Part shown: positions 34,184-43,069 of the stretch, piece after piece
Layout: each line of letters begins with the position of its first letter
How positions within the stretch are numbered: the first letter of the stretch is position 1
NCBI GenBank assembly: GCA_021496925.1
Contig: CP053915.1
Location: forward strand, 1,550,001 to 1,614,000
DNA length: 64,000 nucleotides
Reading direction: 5' to 3'
Origin: Acidovorax sp. YS12
Lineage (GTDB): Bacteria; Pseudomonadota; Gammaproteobacteria; Burkholderiales; Burkholderiaceae_C
Position numbers and translations under genes: made by a program
Notes under the pieces: model-generated
Told to the model about the DNA's origin: nothing
Seen by the model: only the letters and a program-made list of their open reading frames with translations
Databases searched by the model: none

Positions 34184-34957
34184 ATGCACGAGCCCCTCAC
34201 CATCCTCTGGCGCGACGCGCACGCCATCGCCGTGTACAAGCCCGCGGGCTGGCTGGTGCACCGCACGGGCCTGGACGCGGGCGAGACGCGCTTTGTGGTG
34301 CAGACGCTGCGCGACCAGATCGGCCAGCATGTGTACCCGGTGCACCGGCTCGACAAGGGCACCTGCGGCGTGCTGCTCCTGGCCCTGCACGGCGCGGCGG
34401 CGCGCCAGTTGGGCATGGCGTTCGCGCAGCACGCCGTGCGCAAGCGCTACCTGGCGCTGGTGCGCGGCTGGGCACCCGAGGCCGCCGAGGTGGACCACCC
34501 GCTGCGGCCCGACGATGCTCCGCCGGACGCCCCGGCCCAGCCCGCGCACACGCGCTTGCAGTGCCTGGCGCGGCTCGACTGGCCCGAGGCGGCCGACCCG
34601 CGCTTTCCCACCACGCGCGTATCGCTCGCCGAGGCCTGGCCGACCACGGGCCGGCGCCACCAGGTGCGGCGCCATCTCAAGCACCTGGCCCACCCCATCA
34701 TTGGCGATGCCACCCACGGCAAGGGCCCGCTGAACCGCTGGTGGGCACAACGCCTGGGCCTGCAGCGGCTGTGGCTGCACGCGTGGCAATTGGAGGTGCC
34801 CCACCCGGAGACGGGCGCGCCGCTGCGGATCGACAGCGGGCTGTGCTGGCCCCCCGTGCCCGTGCCCGCGCCCCTCCCCGCGCAGGCGCCGCCGCCCGGT
34901 GCGCAGGACTGGCAGCGGCTGCTGTGCCTGCCCGGCTGGGAGCGCCGGGGCGGCTGA
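34184..34957 (+). CDS. truC: tRNA pseudouridine synthase TruC-like
   Basis: 257-aa RluA-family pseudouridine synthase with the catalytic PVHRLDKGTCGVLLLAL (HRLD about residues 54-57) and TGRRHQVRRHLKHLAHPIIGDATHG. TruC modifies U65 of tRNA in E. coli; the short length and absence of an S4 domain fit TruC better than RluA/C/D. It has a Pro-rich tail of ~30 residues not found in E. coli TruC. It is 18 bases after the nuclease gene. Confidence 0.82.
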   Translation: MHEPLTILWRDAHAIAVYKPAGWLVHRTGLDAGETRFVVQTLRDQIGQHVYPVHRLDKGTCGVLLLALHGAAARQLGMAFAQHAVRKRYLALVRGWAPEAAEVDHPLRPDDAPPDAPAQPAHTRLQCLARLDWPEAADPRFPTTRVSLAEAWPTTGRRHQVRRHLKHLAHPIIGDATHGKGPLNRWWAQRLGLQRLWLHAWQLEVPHPETGAPLRIDSGLCWPPVPVPAPLPAQAPPPGAQDWQRLLCLPGWERRGG

Positions 34958-34982
34958 GGACATGCCACTCACGATTTTGGTG

Positions 34983-35024
34983 AAATCCGGCTCCAGCCCT
35001 TATCCGGCAAGCGCTGGCAGCTAT
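34983..35024 (-). repeat. Dispersed ~40-bp repeat (family S)
   Basis: Minus-strand copy: AATAGCTGCCAGCGCTTGCC then GGATAAGGGCTGGAGCC, flanked by poly-A/T tracts. It lies between convergent truC and rbgA; one of the best matches to the consensus. Confidence 0.75.
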
Positions 35025-35091
35025 TCTTTTTGAAGCTCCATCGCAAGCCTGGCGGACAGGCACCCGCACCCGCTGGGCCCCAAAGACCGGG

Positions 35092-36039
35092 CTACCCGCG
35101 CCCGCGCCCCTTGTTCTTGCGCTCCCGGTCGCGCTCGGCCTTGCGCGCTTTGCGTTCCTCTTCCTGGGCCTCGCCCGCGGCCAGCCAGGCCGCGAACTCG
35201 GGCGGCGTCTCCAGCGTCACGCGGCCAATGGCGCCCGCGCGCAGGTCGGTCAGCACCAGCTCGGCGGCCTTCTGGATGTTGACGCGCCCGCCCGACATGA
35301 CGGCGCCGCGCTTGCGGCCGATGGCGGTGAGCAGCTCATCATCGTGCAACTGCGCCACGGCCTGCGGCGCCATGTCCAGCCTGTAGCGTTCCACCAGGGC
35401 CTGCGCATAGTGGCGCTGCAGGTAGCCCAGCAGTTCCAGCACCACCAGCTCCTCGTCGTAGGCGTTGCGGCCCACGGCGCCGCTGGCGGCCAGGTTGAAG
35501 CCGCTCTGCGCCACGATGATGCGCGGCCAGAGCATGCCAGGCGTGTCCCAGAGGTAGAAGTCGTCGGCCACGACGATGCGCTGCTCCTGCTTCGTGATGC
35601 CGGCCTCGTCGCCCGTCTTGGCCTGCGCGCGGCCGGCCAGGCTGTTGATGAGCGTGGACTTGCCCACGTTCGGAATGCCGCAGGTCAACACGCGCATCGG
35701 CCGCGCCAGGCCGCGCCGCTCGGGCGCCAGCTCCTGGCAGGCGGCCAGCAGGCGCCGCGCGGGCGCGCGCTCCGAGGCGTCGAGCGCGATGGCGCGCGTG
35801 CCGGGCCGGGCGTTGTACCAGTCGAGCCAGGCGGGGGTGCGCGCGGGGTCGGCCAGGTCCTGCTTGTTCAGGATCTTGAGCGTGGGACGGTGGCCCGTGA
35901 GCTCGGACAGCAGCGGGTTGGCGCTGGAGCCGGGCAGCCGCGCATCGAGCAGTTCGATCACCACGTCGATGTCTTTGATGCGCTCGGCGATCGCCTTGCG
36001 CGTGAGGTGCATGTGACCGGGGAACCACTGGATGGCCAT
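35092..36039 (-). CDS. rbgA: Ribosome biogenesis GTPase RbgA/YlqF
   Basis: 315-aa circularly permuted GTPase: G4 motif LNKQD (about residue 58) precedes G1 GIPNVGKST (about 122) and G3 DTPG (about 168). N-terminal QWFPGHMHLTRKAI is characteristic of YlqF. It assists late maturation of the 50S subunit. The C-terminus is a basic Lys/Arg-rich tail (residues ~290-315) that may bind rRNA. Isolated gene, convergent with truC. Confidence 0.9.
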   Translation of the reverse strand: MAIQWFPGHMHLTRKAIAERIKDIDVVIELLDARLPGSSANPLLSELTGHRPTLKILNKQDLADPARTPAWLDWYNARPGTRAIALDASERAPARRLLAACQELAPERRGLARPMRVLTCGIPNVGKSTLINSLAGRAQAKTGDEAGITKQEQRIVVADDFYLWDTPGMLWPRIIVAQSGFNLAASGAVGRNAYDEELVVLELLGYLQRHYAQALVERYRLDMAPQAVAQLHDDELLTAIGRKRGAVMSGGRVNIQKAAELVLTDLRAGAIGRVTLETPPEFAAWLAAGEAQEEERKARKAERDRERKNKGRGRG

Positions 36040-36110
36040 GGGGAAAACCGCTTCGTGCTGACGTCAAAGGGCGCAAGGATAATCGCCTGCCCTTGCCCCA
36101 CGCCGCCGCC

Positions 36111-36377
36111 ATGCCATCCGAGCCCCCCTCCAGCGCCATCCCCGCCACCGACCTGGCCAGCGCCCGCGCGCTGTTCGCCGCGCTGCAGGCACGGGCCCAG
36201 GCGCGCGGCGTGGCGCTGCGCCCGCCCCCGCCCGAGCCCGCGAGCTGCTGCGGCCGGGGGTGCAACGGCTGCGTGTGGGAGGGGTTCTTCCACGCCACCG
36301 AATACTGGCGCCAGCAGGCGCTGCGGCAGCTCGAAGGCCCGGAAACGCACGCCCCCCGCATGCGCGGCGATGCATGA
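36111..36377 (+). CDS. Oxidoreductase-like (OXLD1 / PF09791) small protein
   Basis: 88-aa protein whose C-terminal half is the Oxidoreductase-like domain: PPPPEPASCCGRGCNGCVWEGFFHATEYW (four Cys clustered at about residues 43-51, given here by position and key residues CC-G-GC-GC). The cysteines could form a metal site or disulfides. Homologues are widespread, small and uncharacterised. An in-frame TTG at 36093 is an alternative start. It precedes the histidine kinase gene by 21 bases on the same strand. Confidence 0.75.
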   Translation: MPSEPPSSAIPATDLASARALFAALQARAQARGVALRPPPPEPASCCGRGCNGCVWEGFFHATEYWRQQALRQLEGPETHAPRMRGDA

Positions 36378-36398
36378 TCCAGCGCCAGGCAGCACCCC

Positions 36399-37973
36399 AT
36401 GCCCCATGACACGCGCCCCCTCTCGCTGCCGGGGTTTCTGATCCTGATCGCCACCGCCGTCGGCCCGATGCTGGCGCTGGCGCTCGATGCGGCGGCACGG
36501 CGCACCGGCGGGCTGGAGCTGGGAGAGGGCATCCCCATGCTGCAGCACGTGGACCGCGCCGGCACGCTGGACATCGCCGGCGTGGCCGCCCTGCCCGCCA
36601 CCACCCTGGCGCACACCACGGCCCTGCGCGGCTACGCCCAGCTCTGGCTGCCCGAAGGGCTGGACCTGTGGGGCAGCGACATGCTCAGCGCGGGCACCTT
36701 CGTGCTGGTCGCCACGCTGGCCTGGCAAACGCGCGAGCTGCTGACCCGCGGCACCGCCTGGCGCCGCACCGACAGGGTGCTCGCCGCGCTCGGGCTGCTG
36801 GCCCTGGCCGGCGTGGCCAGCGTCCCCCTGGGGCGCTACAACGCCTGGGCCTGGACGGCCAGCATCATCGCCTGGCTGGTGAACATCCTGGGCACCGGCG
36901 TGGCCGCCGCCAACCTGCGCTGCCACGGCGCCAGCGCCGAGCGCGTGCTGGTGTGCGTGCCCTATGCCGTGCACACCGTGGCGGGTACGCACCTGGCGGC
37001 GTACTTCCTGGGGCTGGCGCACGCGCGCTACGAGGCCGGGGTACTCTGGCAGATTGAGGCGTTCTTCTTCTACACCCTGATCACCGTCGCCGCCGCTACC
37101 GGGCTCATGCAGAAATACCGCGCTTCGGCCCTGGCGCAAAAGCAGCTGCTGGCAGAGCTTGCGCACTCCGAGCAGGTGCTGGAAGAGCGCGTGCTCCAGC
37201 GCACCAGCGAGCTGCTGCAGGCCCAGAACGCACTGCACGCCGCGCTGCACAGCGAGCGCGAGATGCGGCAAGAGCAGCGCCACTTCTTCGACATGGTCAA
37301 CCACGAGTTCCGCACGCCCCTGGCAGTGGTGGACAGCGCCGCCACCGAACAGCAGGCCTTCCCCAGCCCGGAAACCGCTCCGCAGGTGGAGCGCGCGGCC
37401 CAGATCCGCCGCGCCTGCCGCCGCCTGATGGCGCTGGTGGACAACTGCCTGGTCAGCGACCGCCTGGACGCCCAGGCCTTCAAGCCCCAGTGGCGCGACG
37501 TGCCGCTGGCCGACATCGTCGATGCGGCCGCCGAGCTGGTGCAGTGGTCCCGCCGCCACCACCTGCGCCTGGACACCGCACGCGCCCCGGCGTGGTGGAC
37601 CTGCGACCCGGCGCTGGTGCGCATCGCCCTGTCCAACCTGGTGGACAACGCCGTCAAGCACGCCGGGCCCGGGGAGATCACCCTCAGCGCGCACAGCCCG
37701 GCGCCCGGCCTGCTGGCACTGGCCGTGAGCGACCAGGGGCCTGGCCTGCCGCCCGAGGCGGCGCAGCACCTCTTCGCGCGCTACGAGCGCGGCGCACGCA
37801 CCGGCCAGGCCAGCGGCTACGGGCTGGGCCTGTGGGTGGCGCGGCGCATCGCACAGTTGCACGGCGGCGACGTGCAGGCCACGGCGTCGGCGCAGGGCGG
37901 CACCTGCTTCACGCTCACCCTGGCGAGCGGCGGGGCCGCGGCATCCGCCGGGCGCTCCTCATTCAATAGCTGA
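36399..37973 (+). CDS. Orphan membrane sensor histidine kinase
   Basis: 524 aa. Signal or first helix at residues 11-30, a short periplasmic part, then about seven helices (residues ~95-245) as in 7TMR-DISM kinases, a coiled-coil linker, the H-box DMVNHEFRTPL (His about residue 305) and a HATPase_c domain with SNLVDNAVKHA, DQGPGLP and GYGLGLWVA. No response regulator gene is adjacent. Its last three codons and stop lie in a copy of the dispersed repeat (FNS-stop). The signal sensed is unknown. Confidence 0.83.
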   Translation: MPHDTRPLSLPGFLILIATAVGPMLALALDAAARRTGGLELGEGIPMLQHVDRAGTLDIAGVAALPATTLAHTTALRGYAQLWLPEGLDLWGSDMLSAGTFVLVATLAWQTRELLTRGTAWRRTDRVLAALGLLALAGVASVPLGRYNAWAWTASIIAWLVNILGTGVAAANLRCHGASAERVLVCVPYAVHTVAGTHLAAYFLGLAHARYEAGVLWQIEAFFFYTLITVAAATGLMQKYRASALAQKQLLAELAHSEQVLEERVLQRTSELLQAQNALHAALHSEREMRQEQRHFFDMVNHEFRTPLAVVDSAATEQQAFPSPETAPQVERAAQIRRACRRLMALVDNCLVSDRLDAQAFKPQWRDVPLADIVDAAAELVQWSRRHHLRLDTARAPAWWTCDPALVRIALSNLVDNAVKHAGPGEITLSAHSPAPGLLALAVSDQGPGLPPEAAQHLFARYERGARTGQASGYGLGLWVARRIAQLHGGDVQATASAQGGTCFTLTLASGGAAASAGRSSFNS

Positions 37974-38009
37974 TAGCGCTTGCCAGCAAAGGGCTGGAGG
38001 CATTTTTTA
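37964..38009 (+). repeat. Dispersed ~40-bp repeat (family S), supplies the kinase stop codon
   Basis: AATAGCTGATAGCGCTTGCC followed by AGCAAAGGGCTGGAGGC and a poly-T run. The TGA of the histidine kinase gene (37971-37973) lies inside it. It faces the minus-strand copy at 38073-38120; together they fill the 125-base space between convergent genes. Confidence 0.7.
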
Positions 38010-38072
38010 TGTGTGAATGCCTCTTTCAGCGCATGCGCCCACCACAGCCTACGGCCAACCCAGCAATCAGCA

Positions 38073-38120
38073 TAAAAATAGCCTTCAGCCCTTACCCATC
38101 AAGCGCTGGCAGCTCCTGAT
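38073..38120 (-). repeat. Dispersed ~40-bp repeat (family S), overlaps FUSC C-terminus
   Basis: Minus strand: AGGAGCTGCCAGCGCTTGAT, then GGGTAAGGGCTGAAGGC. It encodes the last residues and stop of the FUSC protein (SGAASA-stop at 38099). Confidence 0.7.
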
Positions 38121-40279
38121 TCGGGAGCACGCACGCGCTCGGCATCGGCACGCAGGCGCGCGGCCAGGGCCTCGGCCTGGGCCAAGCGGCGCAGCAGCCA
38201 GGGCGTGAGGTCGTCCTGCGCCAGCGGCGGCAGGGGTTCGGGCTCGGTGCCCTGCGCGTCGGCATGGCCCGCCGCCGGGGCCGCGCCCAGCAGTTGCGCC
38301 TCGATGCGCCGGGCCGCCGCGTCCAGCAAGGGCTGCAGTTCCTCGACGCGCAGATGCCCGCGGCGCAGCAGCAGCAAGGTCTTGACGGCGGTGAGCTGCG
38401 CCAGCAGCTGGTAGGCGTGCGTCTGCATGTGCTCCAGCGGCGCCAGGGGCGGACGCACGGCGCGCGGCTCCTTCCAGGCGCGCCCGGTGGCCTGCACCAG
38501 TTCCGAGAGGCTGTCGTAGGCCTCGCGCCGCGCCAGGCGCCAGGCCAGCTCGGGCTGGTTGTCCACGGCCTGCAGCTGCGCCAGCCCCAGCGCCTCGCGC
38601 GCATGGCGCGCCTGGGCGGCCAGCGTGCGCTCGACCAGCGCCGGCACCTGGTGGCGCTCCCACGACGGCAGCACGTAGGCGAAGGCCCAGGCCAGGCCCG
38701 CGCCGATGAGCGTGTCGGCCATGCGCTCGAACAGCGCGAAAGCCGTGCTGTCACCCGTGTGCAGCATGTGCGACTGCACCAGCCCCAGCACCGTGGCGGC
38801 CACCGCCGTGACCAGGTAGAAGCGGATGGCGAAGGCATGCGCCACGGCCTGCGCCAGCGTCAGGCACACCACCAGGCCGAGCGGCGGCAGGTGCGCCGCC
38901 AGCACGGCCGAGGCCAGCACGCAGCCCAGCAGGGTACCGCCCACGCGCGCGTTGCGCCGCTCCAGCGTCTGCGCCAGGCTGCCGCGCAGCACCACCACGA
39001 TGGTCAGGATGATCCAGTAGGGATGCACGCGCCAGGGCACCAGCAGCGACACGGCGTAGCCCGCGCCAATGGCCAGCGCGGCGCGCAACGCGTGGCGCAG
39101 CGGCGCGGCCTGCCAGCGCCACACACCCCACAGCGGCTGCCAGCCCCAGCCCACGGGGCTGACGAACATCTGCCAGCTCGCACGCACCACCGCCAGGTTG
39201 GGCGCGGCCTCGCCGCGCGCCACTGCCACAAGGCGGCCCGCCTCCTCATGCAGGTGGCCCACGCGCTGCGCCAGCCCCTGGGCCAGCAGCGCCGGGGTGA
39301 AGTAGCCGGGCGGCGGCCCGGCCTCGGGGGCCGCGGGCGCCAGGGGGGCCAGCGTGAAGGGCGCGGGCCGGCGCCCGAGCAGCAGGGCATCCGCCAGGCG
39401 CTCGATCTCGCCGGCCAGGGCATGCAGCATGGCCTGCAGGCGCTCGAGCGCCGGGGCCTGCGCGGGCTGGCCGCGCAAGGCGTCCAGGTCCAGGCTGCAG
39501 GCCAGGAGGTGGTCGCGCATCTCCAGCACGCACATCAGCATGTCGGCCAGGCGCAGGCGGCGCGCGGTGGAAGGGGCTTCGAGCACGATGTCGCGTGCGG
39601 CCTGCAGCTGGTCGGTCAGCGCCGCCTGGCTGCGCAGCAGGCCCGCCATGAGCCGCGCGCCCCCGCCCGGCCCGTCCGGCGGTTGCTGCGCGGGCGTGAA
39701 CTGCCGCGCCTGCAGGCGCATCAGCGCCGCCAGCGACAGCAGCGCGTCGGCCAGGAACTGCACGCGGTAGCGCGCGTTGAGCAGCCGGTTGGCCAGCACG
39801 GCATAGGGCAGGTACAGCAGGGCCCCGATCCCGAAATGCAGCGTGGCAGTGAGCGCGGCCTGCGTGGTCTCGCCCTGCGGCGCCGGCGTGGCCATGGAGA
39901 ACACCAGCGCGAACATGGCCGCGATGGCCACGGGCGCGCCGCGCTTGCCCCAGGCCATGGCCAGGAAGGCCAGGAACGTGGCCGGCACCAGCAGCAGGCC
40001 CAGCGCCCAGGGCAGGGCTTCGAGCCGCTGCACGGCGAAGAACAGCGGCATGCCCAGCAGCGGCGCGGGCAGCATGTGCCAGAACTTGCCGCGCCGCGGC
40101 GCCGGCATGTCGGGCGGGATGGCCACAATGGCGCCCACGGCGGCCACCGATGCCGCACCCATCCCCAGCCACAGGTGCACGCCCACGGAGACCAGCAGCA
40201 GCCCGAGCGCGGCGGCCACGCCGCTGGCGACGTAGTGGCTCAAGGCCACGCGCAGCGCGGCGCGCAGGTGCGGGCTCAC
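38099..40279 (-). CDS. FUSC family inner-membrane protein (YccS/aromatic-acid exporter type)
   Basis: 726 aa with two sets of hydrophobic helices (about residues 12-150 and 395-520), each followed by a long cytoplasmic helical region, the FUSC/YccS layout. The second set contains ILTIVVVLRGSLAQTLERRNARVGGTLLGC, conserved in the family. Start is GTG at 40279, overlapping the gshA stop by 4 bases (GTGA), so it is co-translated with gshA. Family members export aromatic carboxylates or are of unknown function. The C-terminal residues derive from a dispersed repeat. Confidence 0.8.
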   Translation of the reverse strand: MSPHLRAALRVALSHYVASGVAAALGLLLVSVGVHLWLGMGAASVAAVGAIVAIPPDMPAPRRGKFWHMLPAPLLGMPLFFAVQRLEALPWALGLLLVPATFLAFLAMAWGKRGAPVAIAAMFALVFSMATPAPQGETTQAALTATLHFGIGALLYLPYAVLANRLLNARYRVQFLADALLSLAALMRLQARQFTPAQQPPDGPGGGARLMAGLLRSQAALTDQLQAARDIVLEAPSTARRLRLADMLMCVLEMRDHLLACSLDLDALRGQPAQAPALERLQAMLHALAGEIERLADALLLGRRPAPFTLAPLAPAAPEAGPPPGYFTPALLAQGLAQRVGHLHEEAGRLVAVARGEAAPNLAVVRASWQMFVSPVGWGWQPLWGVWRWQAAPLRHALRAALAIGAGYAVSLLVPWRVHPYWIILTIVVVLRGSLAQTLERRNARVGGTLLGCVLASAVLAAHLPPLGLVVCLTLAQAVAHAFAIRFYLVTAVAATVLGLVQSHMLHTGDSTAFALFERMADTLIGAGLAWAFAYVLPSWERHQVPALVERTLAAQARHAREALGLAQLQAVDNQPELAWRLARREAYDSLSELVQATGRAWKEPRAVRPPLAPLEHMQTHAYQLLAQLTAVKTLLLLRRGHLRVEELQPLLDAAARRIEAQLLGAAPAAGHADAQGTEPEPLPPLAQDDLTPWLLRRLAQAEALAARLRADAERVRAPESGAASA

Positions 40280-41805
40280 CCGAGCTGGCTCGGATCCATG
40301 TACTGCTGGCGCCATTCCTCGAACCCCAGCGTGTCGGCGGCTTCGATGGCTTTTTGCGCGGCCCAGGACTCCTCGGCCAGCGCCGCCTGGCGCGCCTGCT
40401 GCGCCGCGCTCCAGGGCAGCGCCAGCAGGTGGTCGCGCGCGCGCTCCGACTGGGCTTGCGAAAACGCCTGGAAATTGCAGCCGTGCGCCTGCGCCATGGC
40501 GGCCAGCACGCGCGCCGAAGGGGCGCGCGCCGCGTCGGCCAGCGTGGCCTGGGCGTCGCGCAGCGCCGCGCCGTAGGCCTGGGTGCCGTGCGTGGCGTCG
40601 AGCGCGGCGGCGATCGGCGCGCACTGCGCCAGCACCTGCGCGGCCCAGTCCACCAGTGGCACGCTCTCGCCCTGGCGCTTGAGCAGCAGCCCCGGCTCGC
40701 GCCCGCGCTCGGCCGTCTGGTGCTGGTTGTGCTTGAGTTCGGCGATTTCCGCCGGGGTGTCGGGCGGGCTGTCGGACAGCAGGCAGTGCAGCAGGAACAC
40801 GTCGAGCAGGCGCATGGTCTGCGCCGTGATGCCCACGGGCTCGAACGGGTCGAGGTCCATCAGGCGCACCTCCACGTACTCCACGCCGCGCTCGCGCAGC
40901 GCGTGCAGCGGGCGCTCGCCGCGGCGCACGGTGCGCTTGGGGCGGATGGTGCCGTAGAACTCGTTCTCGATCTGCAGCAGGCTGGTGCCGAGCTGGTTGT
41001 AGTCGCCGCCGAGGTTGCGGATGCCGATGGCCTCGTAGGGCGCATAGGGCCGTGTCAGCGCCTCGTACAGCGAGTTGGCGTAGCCCTCCAGGCCGTTGTA
41101 GCTCACGTACAGGCTGGCCTGCGCGTCGCTCTGGTAGCCCAGGCGCCCCATGCGCAGCGAGGTGGCATACGGCAGGTGCAGCGCCTGGCCCTGGCTGCCC
41201 AGCGGCTGCAGGCTGTGTTCGCGCCCCTCGACGAAGCACGGGCACAGCGCGGGCGAGGCGCCGAACAGGTACAGCAGCACGAAGGCGTGGCGGCGGAAGT
41301 TACGGATCAGCGCGAAGTATTCCTCGCTGCCCACGCCGGGCAGCGACCAGTTGTAGTGGATGCCCGAGATGGTCTGCATGCGCCGGCCATAGCGGTGGCC
41401 CAGGCCCATGCGGTAGATGCTCTTGGCGCGGCCGATGTGCGAATTGCCGTAGCGGCCCAGCGGAATGGTTTCATCGGTCGGCAGGCCGCAGGGCATGCTG
41501 GACACCCAGAGCATCTCGCCGCCCGCGCCCTGGAGCGTGCGCAGCACGTACTGGTGGGTCTCGGTCAGCTCGCCCAGGGTCTCCTCCACGCCCCGGTGGG
41601 CGCCGGTGATGAGCTCGATCTGCGATTCGCTGTAGTCGGTGGTGATGCTGGGGTGCGTCAGCGCGGCGCCCAGCGCCTGCGGGTGCGGGGTGAGCGCCAG
41701 GCCGCCCGTGGGCAGGACGCGCAGGCCTTCTTTCTCGATGCCGCGCCGGATACCCGCGAGGCGCCCCGATTCCAGCGCGGCCACGCGCTCGTGCAATGTG
41801 TTCAT
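40276..41805 (-). CDS. gshA: Glutamate-cysteine ligase
   Basis: 509-aa proteobacterial class-I GshA, first enzyme of glutathione synthesis (ATP-dependent Glu + Cys ligation). Landmarks: IEKEGLRV (about residues 23-30), DYSESQIELIT, GIHYNWSLP, and the metal-binding YVEVRLMDLDPFEPVGI. Length agrees with E. coli GshA (518). Start at ATG 41805; longer reading starts lie in a low-quality upstream segment. Its stop overlaps the GTG of the FUSC gene. gshB is not in the window. Confidence 0.93.
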   Translation of the reverse strand: MNTLHERVAALESGRLAGIRRGIEKEGLRVLPTGGLALTPHPQALGAALTHPSITTDYSESQIELITGAHRGVEETLGELTETHQYVLRTLQGAGGEMLWVSSMPCGLPTDETIPLGRYGNSHIGRAKSIYRMGLGHRYGRRMQTISGIHYNWSLPGVGSEEYFALIRNFRRHAFVLLYLFGASPALCPCFVEGREHSLQPLGSQGQALHLPYATSLRMGRLGYQSDAQASLYVSYNGLEGYANSLYEALTRPYAPYEAIGIRNLGGDYNQLGTSLLQIENEFYGTIRPKRTVRRGERPLHALRERGVEYVEVRLMDLDPFEPVGITAQTMRLLDVFLLHCLLSDSPPDTPAEIAELKHNQHQTAERGREPGLLLKRQGESVPLVDWAAQVLAQCAPIAAALDATHGTQAYGAALRDAQATLADAARAPSARVLAAMAQAHGCNFQAFSQAQSERARDHLLALPWSAAQQARQAALAEESWAAQKAIEAADTLGFEEWRQQYMDPSQLG

Positions 41806-41890
41806 AGGGTCACAACCTGTTTCTTGTTGGAGCCGGAACTTAGCACGGCACGCGCCGCCCGCGCTGGAGCGGGGGGACATGCCCGTTATT

Positions 41891-42045
41891 CATTGCGCTA
41901 CGCGCCACCCGCAGCACATGAAACCGGCGCGCCCCAGGCGCGGGCAGCCGAGCAAGGGCCGCCCCGCAGCGAGGGCTGCGTCCCCCTCCCACGCGCAGCG
42001 TGAGAGAGGAGGAAGGCGCCGAAGGCGACTCAGGGGGTGCTTCCT
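41891..42045 (+). repeat. Palindromic intergenic repeat (family R), copy R2
   Basis: About 155 bp, fullest plus-strand copy: CGCCACCCGCAG, CATGAAACCGGCGCG, GGGCCGCCCCGC, TCCCCCTCCCACGCGCAGCG, GTGAGAGAGGAGGAAGGCGC and CAGGGGGTGCTTCC. The block CCCCCTCCCACGCGC pairs with GTGAGAGAGG to form a hairpin. It ends just before the SDR stop codon and fills the gshA-SDR space. Confidence 0.75.
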
Positions 42046-42046
42046 G

Positions 42047-42955
42047 TCACCCCCGTGCGGCCAGTGCCTTGCCCACTTCGTTGGTGCCCTGGGCAGCGCC
42101 GCTTTGCGGCACTTGTTCGCCCGCGCGGTCGGTCACCTCGACCAGGCGGGCCGCCAGTTGCTCGGGCACGCCGGCGCCCAGGCCCAGGTGGATGCCCTGG
42201 GTGAGCGTGATGTGCGCCGCCTCGAAGGTGCCCGCGCCCGCGCACAGGATGGCGCGCGTGGGCGCGCTCTCGTGCGCCAGCACCAGCATGGCGGGCACCA
42301 CGGCCTCGGGGCGCAGGGCGTCGAGCACCTGCGGCGGGAACAGCGCCTCGGTCATGCGCGTGGCCGCCGTGGGGGCCAGGGCGTTCACGTGGATGCCGTG
42401 CTTGGCGCCTTCGATGGCCAGGGTCTGCATCAGGCCCACCTGGGCCAGCTTGGCGGCGCCGTAGTTGGCCTGGCCGAAGTTGCCGTACAGGCCCGTGGAC
42501 GAGGTGGTCATGACGATGCGCCCGTACTTCTGTTCCACCATGTGCGGCCACACCGCCTTGCAGCAGTGCGCCGCGCCCATCAGGTGCACCTGCACCACCA
42601 GGGCGAAGTCGTCCATCTCCATCTTGGCGAACGATTTGTCGCGCAAGATGCCGGCGTTGTTCACCAGGATGTCCACGCGGCCCCAGGCATCGACGGCCTG
42701 GCGCACCATGGCCTGCACGGCGGCGAAATCGGTCACCGAAGCGCCGTTGGCCAGCGCCTCGCCGCCCGCCGCGCGGATTTCGTCGGCCACCTTCTGCGCG
42801 GCCGAGGCAGAACCGCCGCTGCCGTCGAGCGTGCCGCCCAGGTCGTTGACCAGCACCTTGGCGCCGCGCGCGGCCAGCGCCAGCGCATGCTGGCGCCCCA
42901 GGCCGCCGCCCGCGCCCGTCACGATGGCCACGCGGCCCTTGAAGTCCAGTTCCAT
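42047..42955 (-). CDS. Short-chain dehydrogenase (3-hydroxyacyl-CoA dehydrogenase / MFE-2 type)
   Basis: 302-aa classical SDR. NAD-binding TGAGGGLGRQHALALA (about residues 12-27), NNAGILRDKSFAKM, catalytic Ser in TTSSTGLYG and YGAAK (Tyr/Lys about residues 166-170). The sequence around the active site resembles the dehydrogenase unit of peroxisomal multifunctional enzyme 2, so a (3R)-hydroxyacyl-CoA substrate is plausible. Start at ATG 42955 because GAGGAG is 9 bases upstream; 42961 is an alternative. Downstream of the aminotransferase gene by 114 bases, possibly co-transcribed. Confidence 0.85.
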   Translation of the reverse strand: MELDFKGRVAIVTGAGGGLGRQHALALAARGAKVLVNDLGGTLDGSGGSASAAQKVADEIRAAGGEALANGASVTDFAAVQAMVRQAVDAWGRVDILVNNAGILRDKSFAKMEMDDFALVVQVHLMGAAHCCKAVWPHMVEQKYGRIVMTTSSTGLYGNFGQANYGAAKLAQVGLMQTLAIEGAKHGIHVNALAPTAATRMTEALFPPQVLDALRPEAVVPAMLVLAHESAPTRAILCAGAGTFEAAHITLTQGIHLGLGAGVPEQLAARLVEVTDRAGEQVPQSGAAQGTNEVGKALAARG

Positions 42956-43069
42956 GTGCATCCACTCCTCTTGTCTTGATGTGATGTCGTTGCCGCGCGC
43001 GGCGGCGCGGGCCACTGTACGCCAGGGCGCGGTCCGCGCCAGTTCCGCGCGCGACTCCCGTGGCTCGCG

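Noticed and set aside
40282..41245. N-terminal extension of the FUSC frame through gshA
   Set aside because: The sequence upstream of GTG 40279 is arginine/alanine-rich junk in another gshA frame; FUSC homology begins at GTG 40279.
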